64,000 bases of DNA from contig CM030714.1 of NCBI GenBank assembly GCA_017979445.1, positions 12,499,317 through 12,563,316 on the forward strand, written 5' to 3'. The notes beneath the pieces are model-generated. The model had not been told where the DNA came from. It saw nothing but the letters and a program-made list of their open reading frames with translations, and made no database searches. This stretch comes from Akebia trifoliata (Eukaryota > Streptophyta > Magnoliopsida > Ranunculales > Lardizabalaceae). Of this stretch, positions 35,160 through 46,214 are shown in pieces; position 1 is the first letter of the stretch, and every line of letters starts with the position of its first letter. The position numbers were made by a program, and so were the translations under genes.

Positions 35160-36322
35160 GAATCAAAGGTAGGTAAATGACTTCCTTGAAATTTTTGTCG
35201 ACTGTTAGGCTCATCTGCATCATCATCCACGCCATCTTCATTGATATTGTCATGCAGTCCTGGCGGTGGAATGAAATTAGGCAGTTCAGGATATGGAGGC
35301 ATCATTGGGAATCAGTCTACATCCATGCTGTTGTTGATGGCGAGTGCTCGCATCATATAGTCCAAGTTGTTGTGGCATTCATGCTGACGATAAGCTTGCT
35401 ATGCTAGCCACATTGTTTGGCGTTGAACATGATCGACATTCCATTGGCTATATTCATGAAATGCACGCCATTGTTCTACTTGTTATTTTTTCAAATGGGC
35501 AAGACGGTCTAATAATGTGCGGGGAAGTAGTTCTGATTGTGGTTGTGGTTGCTTGGGCGAACTAGCTCTTGAAGTATCTTCTGACTCCTTGAATTGAAAA
35601 TTGTACGGGCTACAAGCTCTCGAGTTGGATGGAGTACTTCTTCTTCTTTTCTCCATTGTACTCCCGCCACGTGACATAACTCAGTGTTCAATGAAGGGAA
35701 AAACAACCCACTGCTATTCGATCGAATGTAGTGCACTATCGACTCTTGAATGACACGCCCCACATCTATTGATTTTCCTTTTATGATGGCGAACAATAGT
35801 ATGGCCCTGCCTTTGGCCACATCACTCAAATGAGTAGTAGGCATCAATCTCGCTGCAATGAAGTAATGCCAAGCTTTTGCTTCCCTATCCAGAGTATCTC
35901 TTGGAAATTTAGTACCCCCGTCTCTTGTTGTTTTCCATGCAATGCCAAGCTTGGCCAAGAACTCAAATACTTCATTCAAATTTGGATCACTCGTAAGGTA
36001 TGTCGTGTATTCATCATTATTAGTGTTGTTTGCCCCTCACAAAGACCTTAATCCTTTTGTGCTCTTCTGCATTTGCATAAAATTCTCGTACCAAAGGAAC
36101 CACAGTGGGTCCCAGTTGTGCACAGAGTTTAGATCACTTCCTCACCTCGATGTTTTTGGTTATGTTCATCATATCGTCGAATCCAACACCATTGATTCAT
36201 CTTTTCGCAATTGGTTTGTGATGAATTACCAACCTTTCATACCTTTCTTGTGCTGTACGGCTTACAAACTTGTTATCGAATGGTGGTGATGAGGCTGCAA
36301 CTCGTGTTCTTTTAGGCACCAT
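35160..36322 (-). pseudogene. Athila 3' ORF ('putative plant transposon protein' domain)
   Basis: The frame opens at ATG 36322 with 'MVPKRTRVAASSPPFDNKF' and 'TAQERYERLVIHHKPIAKR'. After frame changes it continues with 'LCAQLGPTVVPLVREFYANA' and 'KVFVRGKQ', then the best-preserved block 'EAKAWHYFIAARLMPTTHLS' and 'GKSIDVGRVIQESI' (35979-35509). A His/Gln/Asn-rich tail reaches about 35160. This protein stands in the position often called env-like in Athila elements, but it has no signal peptide or membrane segment and belongs to the plant transposon protein domain. Its role in the element is unknown. Several frameshifts and stops make it inactive. Confidence 0.75.
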
Positions 36323-37680
36323 GATAATTTTCAATAACACAATCACCTTATTACTGATGAACACAATTAACAGCCAAACCTCACCAACCTTGTTGATATC
36401 CAACACGTACCATATACTTTAACCAGCCCCAAAAATTTGTAATGAATTAACTTACCCAACCTCTTTTGTTGTCACGAAACCTTTCACAAACACTTAGTAT
36501 GCAAAAATTTAATGATCTCCCCAACATCAAATACTACCATCTACTGTCACAAAAGTTCGTTTATGTCACATCACATAATACTGCACTAATCGAACACTCC
36601 AAGCACCCATTCCAACATCAATCAATCCAAACACCCACTTCAACATCAATCATTGTTTAACCCAATAAAACACTCCCACTCAGCCACGATTGCAATCAAA
36701 AATTGCATTTTCCAATCCAAATAATCTAATTTTTGTTTTTCATATTCAAAATAGGTTAATTGAATGTAAGACTTACAGACAAAACCTAATGGTGTTCCAC
36801 TTGATTTGGTAAATCGGCAAAGAGAGTAGTTGGAAGATCCGTTCAAATTTGGTGAAGTCGTACTCACGGATTTGATCTCAATTTAGCCACCCTTGAATAT
36901 TGAGAGAAAAATATAAGAATAATGTTGGAGAACAAGGAGAGAGGTGAAGAGTTTTCTGTCGTTGAGGCACGAAGAGAAAGTTTGTTGTGAAATTGTATAA
37001 CATTAGAAATATTGGGGTAAGTGTAACCCTTTTCTATTTGGGTATGAGTTTAGGCCGAGGCTTGGTAGAATATCATGCCATGACCCACAATTTTATATTT
37101 CTGATCAGTTCTGTCACAAACTAGTACTTTGGCTTGATAAAAGTTAAGGCCACGGCCTCTTCGAATTGTGAGAACAGGACCTACTATCTGTTTAGATGCG
37201 ACGATTGTATATGAATAGATTCCATGGCTTCGTCAATCTGTACTTCCACAGCCTTGGATCATGTTACCAATGCCCTTGAATTGCTTAGAGACTCCCAACA
37301 TGTTTCAATAAAACATAATTAAATAGAATTAAGAAGAATTCTAACATTATAATAAAAGAAAACTAAATAACTTTTTTTTTAAATTAAAAAAATTAACGGA
37401 GAATAATGAAAATCAAAATAAACGAAGAGAGAATTACGCTTGGGTTGCCTCCCAAGAAACGTTTGTTTTAAAGTCATCAGCCCGACTTTGTCTGAAGTCA
37501 CGTCGGGTTGCTAAAGTGATAGTGGATTTTTGACAGTCATTTCCCCACACATCAAAGTTCTCCACCTCCTTCATGATTGAGTTAAGCCGACGTTGGTGCT
37601 CAATAAAGGGCCTATGATATTCCTCCATACGAATTTTTTGCATGTTGGTAGAAGGACAGATCCCCTTAAGTAAATAATCA
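36323..37680 (-). other. Post-pol region of the inverted half of F, to the breakpoint
   Basis: On the minus strand 37643-37434 encodes a short Gln/Arg-rich tail ending at the motif 'cttgggaggcaaccca' (about 37440-37455), a hallmark that follows pol in Athila/Tat elements. Pol itself does not lie to the right: the similarity stops near 37680, where LTR E begins. Bases 36323-37433 show no recognisable gene. Confidence 0.6.
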
Positions 37681-38740
37681 TGTTAAGCCATGAATTATCA
37701 CGTTGTATGTTCCACCATGCTACTTAGACTTAATTTCATATAAATAATTGTATTTTTTGAAAACCCTAATTACTCGTTTATTCATTGTGTAGTAGGTTAA
37801 AGAGCAAACCATCAAAGATGAATCTAAAATCAAGAAAAAAAATTTCTATAAATTGAGCATTTCTCAATATAGAAAGGACCCCTTGTCTTATCCTTCTTGG
37901 AGGCCCCTCCTCCTTTAACTTAAGGCCCTCGGCCTTTTCTCTTGTATTTTTCTATTTTTAGATTTAGTTTTTCAGTAAAATTCTGTAAATTAATAAGTGA
38001 AAGTAAAGAAAGAGAGAGTGTAATTACCTTTATCCAATGAAGCCAGGCTTGTTTTTCTCTATCTATCTTTCTCTATCACTTGCAGTGACCTTAGGCTAAT
38101 TTCCCCTCCATTGAAGAGTAGAGAAACCTAAAGCAAGCTTACTTGTTGCTACTATTTGATTTTAGTTATCTTATTTTGCTTTAATGTTCATGCACTTCTA
38201 GGCTTGTCCAACACCTATGGATTAAGGCTATAGTGAACTTCTACCCCTTATATGCTAGAGTTTCAAAATCATACTTAAATAAAATCAAGATGTTTCATAT
38301 TTTTTTAGATGTTTAGTAGTAGGAACTTCATAGTTTAATGAGTGAAAGAGTTCTTCATTTGATTTCCTAAATTAAGTTTTTCTTTGTTAAATCTTCCTAG
38401 TCAAGGAGCTAACACCAAGCCCTTGAATTGAGTTAAGAAAGATAATAGAAGTTAAGTTTTGTATGGTAGTTGCTTTTGTGGATCCTCTCTCTAATGTTGA
38501 TTTTCATCCATTGTCTTTAGCTTAACTTTTATTTTTATTAGTTTAATTTCCTACAAACTTTATTTTCTTTTGGTTATTTCAAAATCACAAAAATAGATTT
38601 TACATTTTGGTTAGATTCGAGTTCATACTCTTTACTTGATTATACCCCTTTTCTCTTGGGTTCGATCCCTTACTTGTCACAAGTCAAGAAAATTTACGTA
38701 TATATTAACTTCTATGGGAAGGACAATGATAGTCCCATCA
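37680..38740 (+). mobile_element. 5' LTR of Athila-like element E (left border tentative)
   Basis: The right end 'gatagtcccatca' is followed by a primer-site-like sequence. The U5-like part 'ttgggttcgatcccttactt' is typical of Athila LTR ends. The left border is placed at 'tgttaagccatgaatta' because it begins TG, but the LTR may be truncated by the inversion breakpoint. No partner LTR was found in the window; it is probably hidden beyond the nested elements on the right. Confidence 0.6.
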
Positions 38741-38746
38741 AAATTT

Positions 38747-38764
38747 TGGCGTTAGTACCAAGGA
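38747..38764 (+). promoter_or_regulatory. Primer-binding site of element E (degenerate)
   Basis: 'tggcgttagtaccaagga' stands at the right place and keeps 'tggcg' and the purine-rich end of a tRNA-Asp-type site, but about a third of the bases differ. The call rests mainly on position. Confidence 0.5.
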
Positions 38765-40590
38765 AAGGTATAGTAATTTCTATTTTGAGTGAATTTATTC
38801 CTTTCCATTTTTTTGTTTTTAATTTCTGTCGATCAAAATAAATCAAAAAAAAAAAAAAAATTACATTACAATCAGTGATCTAGAAGGTCATTGTAAAAAT
38901 TTGGTGACCAAAAGTATCAACGTCATCGCTTTACAATGAGTCATCATGGCGCGAAGTAAAATTTTGGACTCTCGTCTAATTTTTACAGTAACTTTATCTT
39001 GACTTCCAGATTGTAATAGCAACATTTTTTAGTTATTTTTCTGTTTTGTTCAATTTCTAACTTTTTGTAGGTTCGACTGATTTTTGGAAAAAAAGGCTAA
39101 AGTATTATCAAATCTAGACTCATTCCATTTTTGTGTTTTTCCTTCATTTAATTTAATTTTAGATAGGTTTAATTTTCTGTAATACTCTCTTTGCATTAGG
39201 TTCATAGTAAACTTTCATTAGTTTTTAATTATCGGAAATGGTTTGGATTATAATAAACTAGGGAAAGACAACAACAGTTGGACAATACCGTCGCGACTCC
39301 TTAAGTTCGCATACCAAATCTGGAGTTGGTGGCCTAAGTCAACTCAACTCATCTTCCCTCTTCTAGGATGGGAGGTGATTTCACAATGCCCACACCTCCT
39401 TTGATAATGGGTTACTCATTGCCTTTGATGCTTTTTATTTGCACACACTTGGATTTTTATTTTCTAATTAATAAAAAGCTCCCATCTCCTAAGGTTGGCC
39501 CAATAACATAAGAATTGAAAGTCATTACCAATTCCTTGTTCTATATTAGAACAATCAATTCACTAGTCATCCAATTAAATTAATTAGACTTGATAATAAG
39601 GCCCACCAGTTCGACAGGAGAAATTGACTTCAAGTTGTATCGATTGCGCTTCTTGATCATTTTTGGTGTCTAGTACAATGTTGCCTTTTGAGGGGATAGA
39701 CTCAGCCTATTCAAGAAATGAATGTGACTTAAGAGTGCCACTATGCATTGCGTGCCACTTCTGATCTGGAGATCCGAATGAACCAAACTTGATAGAATCG
39801 AGTGAGAAGGCTAGTTGCACCATTTCTACTAGGGGCGCAACTTGGTTTGGTTTGAGGTCAAATTAGAACCAAACTGACATAGGTTGGTTCCACTAAATAA
39901 GAACCAAAATCGAACCAAAATCCATTGGAACCAAAATCAACCCAAACCGAATTAAAGTCTGTTTGGTTCGGTTTGATTCTATTCTATGGGTTGCAAAATT
40001 CTATAAATTGTAAGTAGCATTTTTTATTGACAAAATAAACATAAAATTTCATAAAATCAATCACTAATCTATCTATAGAAAGTCATTATTTTATCCATAA
40101 AAGATCATTAATCTATGTCCTTACTCCTGAAATAATTCATAATAATTATTATATACACATTTATTTATTGCTTAAGAGTTTAGTTCTCAGTTTGATTTGG
40201 TTCTATACAAGCTTGGTCCTAAAACCAAACCAAATTATTGGTTCTCCATTTTTGTAACCTGGAACCAAATCACAACTTATTCCAAATCAAACCAAACTGA
40301 GCCAAACCACCCCAAAAATATCGATTTAGTTCGGTTCTTAGTTTGAATCGGACTAAGTTGCATCCCTAATTTCTACCCAGTTAGGAGCTGTCTAGAATTA
40401 AGCAACCTATCTAGGTCCAATATTTTCTTTTCTTGATAGTTTAATCAACTTTGTGATTCACATGCTTAGTAAAAGTTCAAGGAGTGATGTATTAGAACCA
40501 TTTGATCCTGGGATCGAACATACTATTAATAAATTTGTAGGAAGTCATCATTAACTTTGATGGGTGATTGACAACGAACTCTAAATGAGA
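38765..40590 (+). other. Leader of element E, containing a MITE
   Basis: This is non-coding leader between the primer site and gag. It is interrupted by the hAT-type MITE at 39830-40368. No other feature is supported. Confidence 0.55.
39830..40368. mobile_element. hAT-type MITE, 539 bp
   Basis: The terminal inverted repeats are 'taggggcgcaacttggtttg' on the left and, as reverse complement, 'tagggatgcaacttagtccg' on the right. The element is flanked by a perfect 8-bp target duplication, 'atttctac', at 39822-39829 and 40369-40376. The 8-bp duplication and 'TAGGG(G/A)(C/T)GCAA' ends indicate a non-autonomous hAT element. The interior consists of subterminal runs of 'ggttcggttt'-type sequence and its complement around an AT-rich centre, with no coding capacity. 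Confidence 0.93.
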
Positions 40591-40599
40591 ACTTCGCTC

Positions 40600-42440
40600 T
40601 AGCTTCTGTATCCCCACCTACTTGCATTATATTACCATTAAACAATGTCGTTCAATTTGAAATTAGGGCAGACGCCATAACTATGCTCCCTAAGTTCCAC
40701 AGTCTAGAACATTAACAACCTTACACCCACCTTAATCAATTCTTGATCATATGCCAAACTTTTAGATATCAAAATCTAGATGAGGAGTGTCAAGCTCATT
40801 TGGTTCATGTTATCCTTGGAAGATCACGCAACTGTGTAGTTGAACTTCCTACAACCCAATTTCATAGCCTCATGGGATGTTTTATCCAAGAAATTCATGA
40901 CTAAATTTTACCCTATGATAAAAATTGAAAGATTGACGGACACCATTAGAAATTTTAGAGGCCGTCAAAATAAAGAATTCTCCCAAACTTGGGAGAGATT
41001 CAATGATTTATTAATCAAATACCCACACCATGGCATTAACAAAACACAGTTGGTGCAAACTTTATATAAAGGATTAATCATGAATCAACGTACCTTAGTA
41101 AAGTCTATGCATAAAAGTTAGTTCATAAACTAAACTCTCAACCAAGCGTATAATTTCTTTATTGAGTTATTTGAAAGTACTCAAAATTTGAGCACTAACC
41201 ACATAAAGTTTAATAGAGACGATCGAGTTAAGAAGTCAGGCATATATGAAATGAAGGTAGACTTGATCTCAAGAATGACATGAGTTATCTAGTGAGTGGT
41301 ATGAACAATCTCACAAAAAAACTAGATGTTTTTACCATCTCAACATCTAACCCTCAGTTAGATCATCGCTTAGTTTTGCAAGTATCTGCCAAGCCTAGTT
41401 TTTTATGTGTCATATGTGACAATAAAGACCATTTGGTCAAGTATTGTCCCAACTTGCTATATATCAAGGACAAACGAACCAATACAATTAATGACTAGTA
41501 GTTTTAGTAAGTCAACTTAGAATTCGTTTAGCTAAATGTATCACCTAGATAATAGTTTTGTCCTAACTTCTTGTATAGATACAATGAACCTATATAGTCT
41601 AGTGGTTCGCCAAGTTACAATAGAGGTTCTCCTAAGCAATTTGGTTCTTCTATGAACCAAGTCATTGTTCCACAAGTTTCATATCAATCCCAGTAATCTA
41701 TAGATTATAAAGTTATCATTCTAGATCTCATAATCAATTATGATTTGCCTGTCCAACAACAATCATCCTTAGAGTCTATAATAGCCGAGTTGATAAAGTA
41801 GCAACAATAGCTCATCCAAACTCAATAGCAGACCATTCAAAATCAAACTCAGATAAATCAGGTCACTACTCAATCTATAGCTAAGATGAAAGTTTAATTT
41901 GCTCAATTAGATGTTTTCGTAATCGAAAAAAAGAAATGTCAATTTTCCAGTCAAACTATTGCTAACCCTAGAGGTCAACTTACGATTCCAAATAGACTAA
42001 AAGGTCAATATGAGGTAGGAAGCCATTCTGGAGCTCCATAAGATTTCGTCCAAGCTATCCACATCTTGAGGTCAAGAAAGAGAAGGTGGATAACAAGGTC
42101 CATCCAACTGACGAGGAAGAAAATATCTTAGAGAAAGACAAAGTTCAAGTCGAAGAAGTCGTAAAATCTCCTAAAGATAGGGAAAGATAGGGAAAAATAT
42201 TTTGAGAATCTTCCCAGTATTTCACCAATTTCAAAAGCTCCATTTTCCCATCGTCTTAGAGACAATAAGAAGAGTAACCAATTTGAGGGTATACTCGAAG
42301 TTTTTCAAAATGTACATGTCAACATCCCATTCTTAGATGGCATTAAACATATATCTTCTTATACTAAATTTCTAACACCATTTTTCAGAAAGTTATCATG
42401 GCAGCACAAGCTTCATCTCTCATCTAGCAAACAGTTGCAC
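40600..42440 (+). pseudogene. gag of Athila/Tat-like element E
   Basis: A broken plus-strand gag. Early scraps ('QFEIRADAITMLPKFHSLEH', 'NQFLIICQTFRYQNLDEECQ') precede the best block at 40840-41121 with 'SWDVLSKKFMTKFYPMIK' and 'TWERFNDLLIKYPHHGINKT'. A complete CCHC zinc knuckle is present, 'CVICDNKDHLVKYC' (Cx2Cx4Hx4C, from 41406), which would bind the element RNA. A Gln-rich linker follows to about 42440. Frame changes and stops separate the blocks. Confidence 0.8.
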
Positions 42441-42463
42441 CGAAAGTTAAAGATCCTGGATGT

Positions 42464-42950
42464 TTGACAATTTTCATTCATATTGAAAATCAAATAGTTG
42501 AAAAATGTCTCTTAGAGTCAGGGGCGAATGTGAACTTTTTACCTTACTTGATTTATAAACAACTACATTTGAAAGTTTTAAAATCTAATGATATCACATT
42601 GTATCTAGTCAATAGGTCTATTAAGGTTCCCAATGGTGTGGTTGATGACATGATAGTGAAAGTTAGGAATTTCTATTTTCCTTTGACTTTGTTGTTTTAG
42701 ACATTGATCCAATTATCAATCCAAATAGTCATGTTCCTATAATCCTAAGATGTCCATTCTGAGAAACTTCTGATGCAGTCATTCATTGTAGAAACAGAAT
42801 TATGACTTTACCGTTTGGAGATATGAAAGTCAAAGGGAATATCTTCCACAATTTTCAAGGAATTGATGTAGATGATAATATGAAAGAAGTAAACATGATA
42901 AATACTCTAATCAATTGAACATGTCGAGATTTAGGATATTTTGATCCCCT
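42464..42950 (+). pseudogene. Retropepsin of element E with altered active site
   Basis: The frame at 42464-42700 reads 'IENQIVEKCLLESGANVNFL', 'YKQLHLKVLKSNDITLYLVN' and 'VPNGVVDDMIVKVRNFYFPL', the standard order of an Athila retropepsin. The catalytic Asp is replaced by Glu (codon 42515-42517, 'LLESGA'), so it should be inactive. Downstream scraps to 42950 correspond to the conserved 'GR.FL.T....I' and 'F.GI.VD' region in other frames. Confidence 0.75.
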
Positions 42951-43379
42951 AAAAAAATGTTTGGCCCACTTTGGCCAAGATTTCTATATAGAAGAGTCCA
43001 TAAGTGAAGTCAATGCTTTGTTTGAATCTATTCCATTCTTAGACTCTACGCATTGGTACGCAAAAGTCGAAATCTTCCTGTTCGTGCTTCCATTCTTGTT
43101 TCTTCTAAAATCGAGCCTTCCAAATTTGAACTCAAGTAATTTCTAAAAACTTTGACATACACATTTCTTGGCAAAAATCAAACTTTGCTTAATGATGATT
43201 TCATCTCACTTAAATGTAGTCTAAGAGAAAAAGTTATTAGAAGTATTGAAAAATATCAAGAAGTTATTGGTTAGACCATAGTTGACATAAAAGGAATTAG
43301 TCCATCTATGGTGATGCACCATATCCGTCTAACGGATCTCTCCAAACCTTCCTTAGAGTCTCAGAGACGATTAAATCCT

Positions 43380-44533
43380 ATCATAAAGGATGTAGTTCAA
43401 AGTGAAGTGATAAAATTGCTAGATGTGAGTATCATTTACCCCATCTTCGACAATCGTTAGGTCAATCCCATTCAAATAATTCCTAAAAAGTCTGATATCA
43501 CTGTGGTAATGAACGAAGATAATGAGCTAATCCGCACTTGAGTCCACAATGGATGGAAAGTGTGTATCGATTATAAAAAACTTAACTCAACAATTCCTAA
43601 TATCACTTTCCATTACCTTTCACTGACTAAATGTTAGAGTGTCTAGTAGGACATTCTTACTATTATTTTTTGGATGGTAACTCTAGGTACAACCATATAC
43701 CCATTTCTCCCTTTGATTAGGAGAAATCAACTTTTACATGTCTTTTCAAAACTTTCACTTATCGTCGCATGCCCTTTGGGTTGTGCAATGCACCCACAAC
43801 TTTTCAATGGTGCGTGATGAGTATAATTTTTGACATGCTAAAAGGATATCTTAAAGTTTTCATAGACGATTTTTTGATCTTCGAATCAAGCTTTGAGGAA
43901 TCTTTCCATCACTTGACTTTGGTCATTGTGCTTTGTAAAGAAATCAACCTAGTCCTCAATTGGGAAAACAACCATTTTATGGTAACATCCAGGATTGTGT
44001 TAGGGTATGTTGTATCTACTAAAGGGGTTGAAGTAAATAAAATAAAGGTATGTCTAATTGAAAAGTTACCACTTCCTAAAATGATCAAAGAAATTAGGTC
44101 ATTCTTAGGCCATACAAGTTTTTACAGTAGATTCATTAAAGATTTTGAAAAAACCTCAAAACCTTTATGTGAGTTATTAGGAAAGGATGTTCCTTTCAAC
44201 TTCTCAAAGTCATGTCTATTTACTTTCGACCAGCTTAAGTCTGAGTTGATCTCGACACCAATTATTCAACTTCCAAATTGGAAAATTCCATTTAAGGTTA
44301 TATACGACGTTTTGGATTATGTAATAGGTGTTGTTTTAGGTTAGCGAATCGATAAACATCTTCACGTTATCTAATGTGTTAGTAAAATTATTAACGATGC
44401 TCAACTTAACTACTCTATAATAAAGAAGGAATTGCTAGTAGTGGTTTATACCGTTGATAAGTTAGTTCGAAAGTCGTGATCTACACAGACCACGCAGCAT
44501 TGAAGTACCTTTTATCCAAGAAGAATATCAAAG
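43380..44533 (+). pseudogene. Reverse transcriptase and start of RNase H, element E
   Basis: From about 43480 degraded frames show 'IIPKKSDITVVMNEDNELI' and 'NGWKVCIDYKKLNSTIPNI'. An open stretch at 43769-44344 then carries 'MPFGLCNAPTTFQWC', the RT active-site region 'LKVFIDDFLIFESSFEESFH', 'RIVLGYVVSTKGVEVNKIK' and 'IRSFLGHTSFYSRFIKDFEK'. This is an Athila-lineage RT with the 'xIDDF' form of the YxDD box. RNase H begins after a stop at 44342 ('INDAQLNYSIIKKELLVVVY') and is cut by the solo LTR at 44534, just after 'TTQH'/'YLLSKKNIK'-type residues. Confidence 0.85.
44529..44533 (+). repeat. Target-site duplication of solo LTR D, left copy
   Basis: 'caaag' directly before the LTR; the same five bases follow it at 46215-46219. 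Confidence 0.92.
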
Positions 44534-46214
44534 TGTAGACACCCCATTTTTGCACTCGCTTGATTAATCAAATCGTCAATCCGATTGCAACGGTTCCCAA
44601 TGATGGATATTTATTCTAATGTTTTGTTTTATTACCAGATATGTTTCAGAAATCCGGATGAGATATCTCGAACTGACAAAACTGTAGAAACCGCGCTACG
44701 ATAGGAAAATATAACCCCAAAAGCTTAGAAATCATCATTTTTCAGACAAAAATAAGCTTCACGATAAAAATCACCAAAAAATGATCAAATTATCAAAATA
44801 CCCTTAATCTTAAAATATCTCTAGAGTCTACATTACACTTAGAAAAACACTTTTAAACACATAAAACAACAAATTGAAACCAAATAAATAATTTTGCTAA
44901 TTTTCACAAAATTTGATAAAATTACGAAAATGCCCCTCATAAAGTTCACTACCATTTTACACAAAAAATTTCATAAAAGACACAAACCAATATTCCCATT
45001 GAATTCGTTACGAAAAATCGATTCCAAAACATCCTAGAACATAAAAAATTGACTTAAAACGTAAAAAGTCCTCTCCGAGGGTAAAACGGTAATTTTACAA
45101 TTTTAATAATTAAAAATTTTAAAATTAATAAATAAAATATTAAATAATGTAAAGTGAAATATTAATAAAATTAATTTAAAAATCTGAACAAAAGAATCGA
45201 TCAATCAAGATCTTAGGCAAAATTATTGATGGTTGCCCAGATATTTATTAAAAGACCCCTCCATCTGGCGCCCAAAGAATTAAAGATATAATAAAGGGGG
45301 GGTTTTCCGAAAATATATTCTAAGTAAATCAAGTAAGACTAAAGTCAATCAAGAAAGATTAAAATCAAAATCTTAAAGTCAATCAAATGAGACTAAAAGT
45401 CAAAATCTTAATCTAAACTAATCAAGTCAATCTCATAAGACTTAAGTCAAAACCCTAATTAAAACCCTAATCTAAACTAATCAAATCAATCTCATAAGAC
45501 TAAAGTCAAAATCCTAATTAAAACCCTAATAAGACTAAAGTCAAAATCCTAATTAAAACCCTTAAAGAAACCTAATTAAACACTAACTCTACCCAAAAAA
45601 AGTTTATAAATAAGAGCCTCCACACCCTATTTTCGTATGAAAAAAAACCCTAGAAAAAGTAGGTCAAAAAGCTTTCCTAACCTCACCAAAATCCTAATTT
45701 TGAAGTCCTAACTCCTTACCTAACATCCATAACCCAACTTTAGCTCTAAAAACACCCAAAAATCTTTCTAAAATACCTCAGAATCCATAAAAAAAATTAG
45801 AAAACTCACAGATCAAAGAAGAAGATACCTCAACTTGGAGATCAAAAATTAAATCCGGTAACAGAACAAAGTGAGGAATACCGTACAAGAAGTTATTCTA
45901 TCATATCTGAGGGAACAAAATCGTTGCGTTCAGAAAAGATAACTATTTATATTTTTTTTAATTATTATTTAGGTCTTGTTAGCAATGTAGTTTCATTTGG
46001 GAATTAGTAGAAACCGACATTTGCCGGGCGGGGTTGGTGCCTAACACCTTCCAACCCCGTAACATGATCCTCAGACTTAGTATCTTTTGTAGATTAGTTG
46101 TTTTACCCGTTTCGAGTCAATGTTCGGTTCCTAGACCGTAATAACTAGGTGGCGACTCCCAAACTCAAAAATCAAAAGCGGATCCGCGCACCAAGCGGAT
46201 CGAAGGCGCTTTCA
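44534..46214 (+). mobile_element. Solo LTR D (Tat/Ogre-like family)
   Basis: A complete 1681-bp LTR from 'tgtagacaccccatt' to 'gaaggcgctttca', of the same family as the LTRs at 7098-8869 and 48266-49840. No internal sequence accompanies it. It is flanked by a perfect 5-bp duplication 'caaag' (44529-44533 and 46215-46219) and splits the RNase H region of element E. This is the product of insertion of a full element followed by LTR-LTR recombination. The TATA box is at 45605-45612. Confidence 0.96.
45605..45612 (+). promoter_or_regulatory. TATA box of solo LTR D
   Basis: 'tataaata' before 'agagcctccacaccctat', as in LTRs A and C. Upstream (45330-45590) are repeated 'aatctcataagactaaagtc' units comparable with those of LTR A. 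Confidence 0.7.

Noticed and set aside
35160..36322. Retroviral envelope gene in the Athila 3' ORF
   Set aside because: No signal peptide, cleavage site or membrane segment is visible, and the conserved blocks match the plant transposon protein domain.
32511..37680. Second, independent Athila element in minus orientation
   Set aside because: Possible, but it would not explain why the missing 5' half of the PMD gene lies inverted next to this LTR, nor the near-matching pentamers; inversion of one element is simpler.
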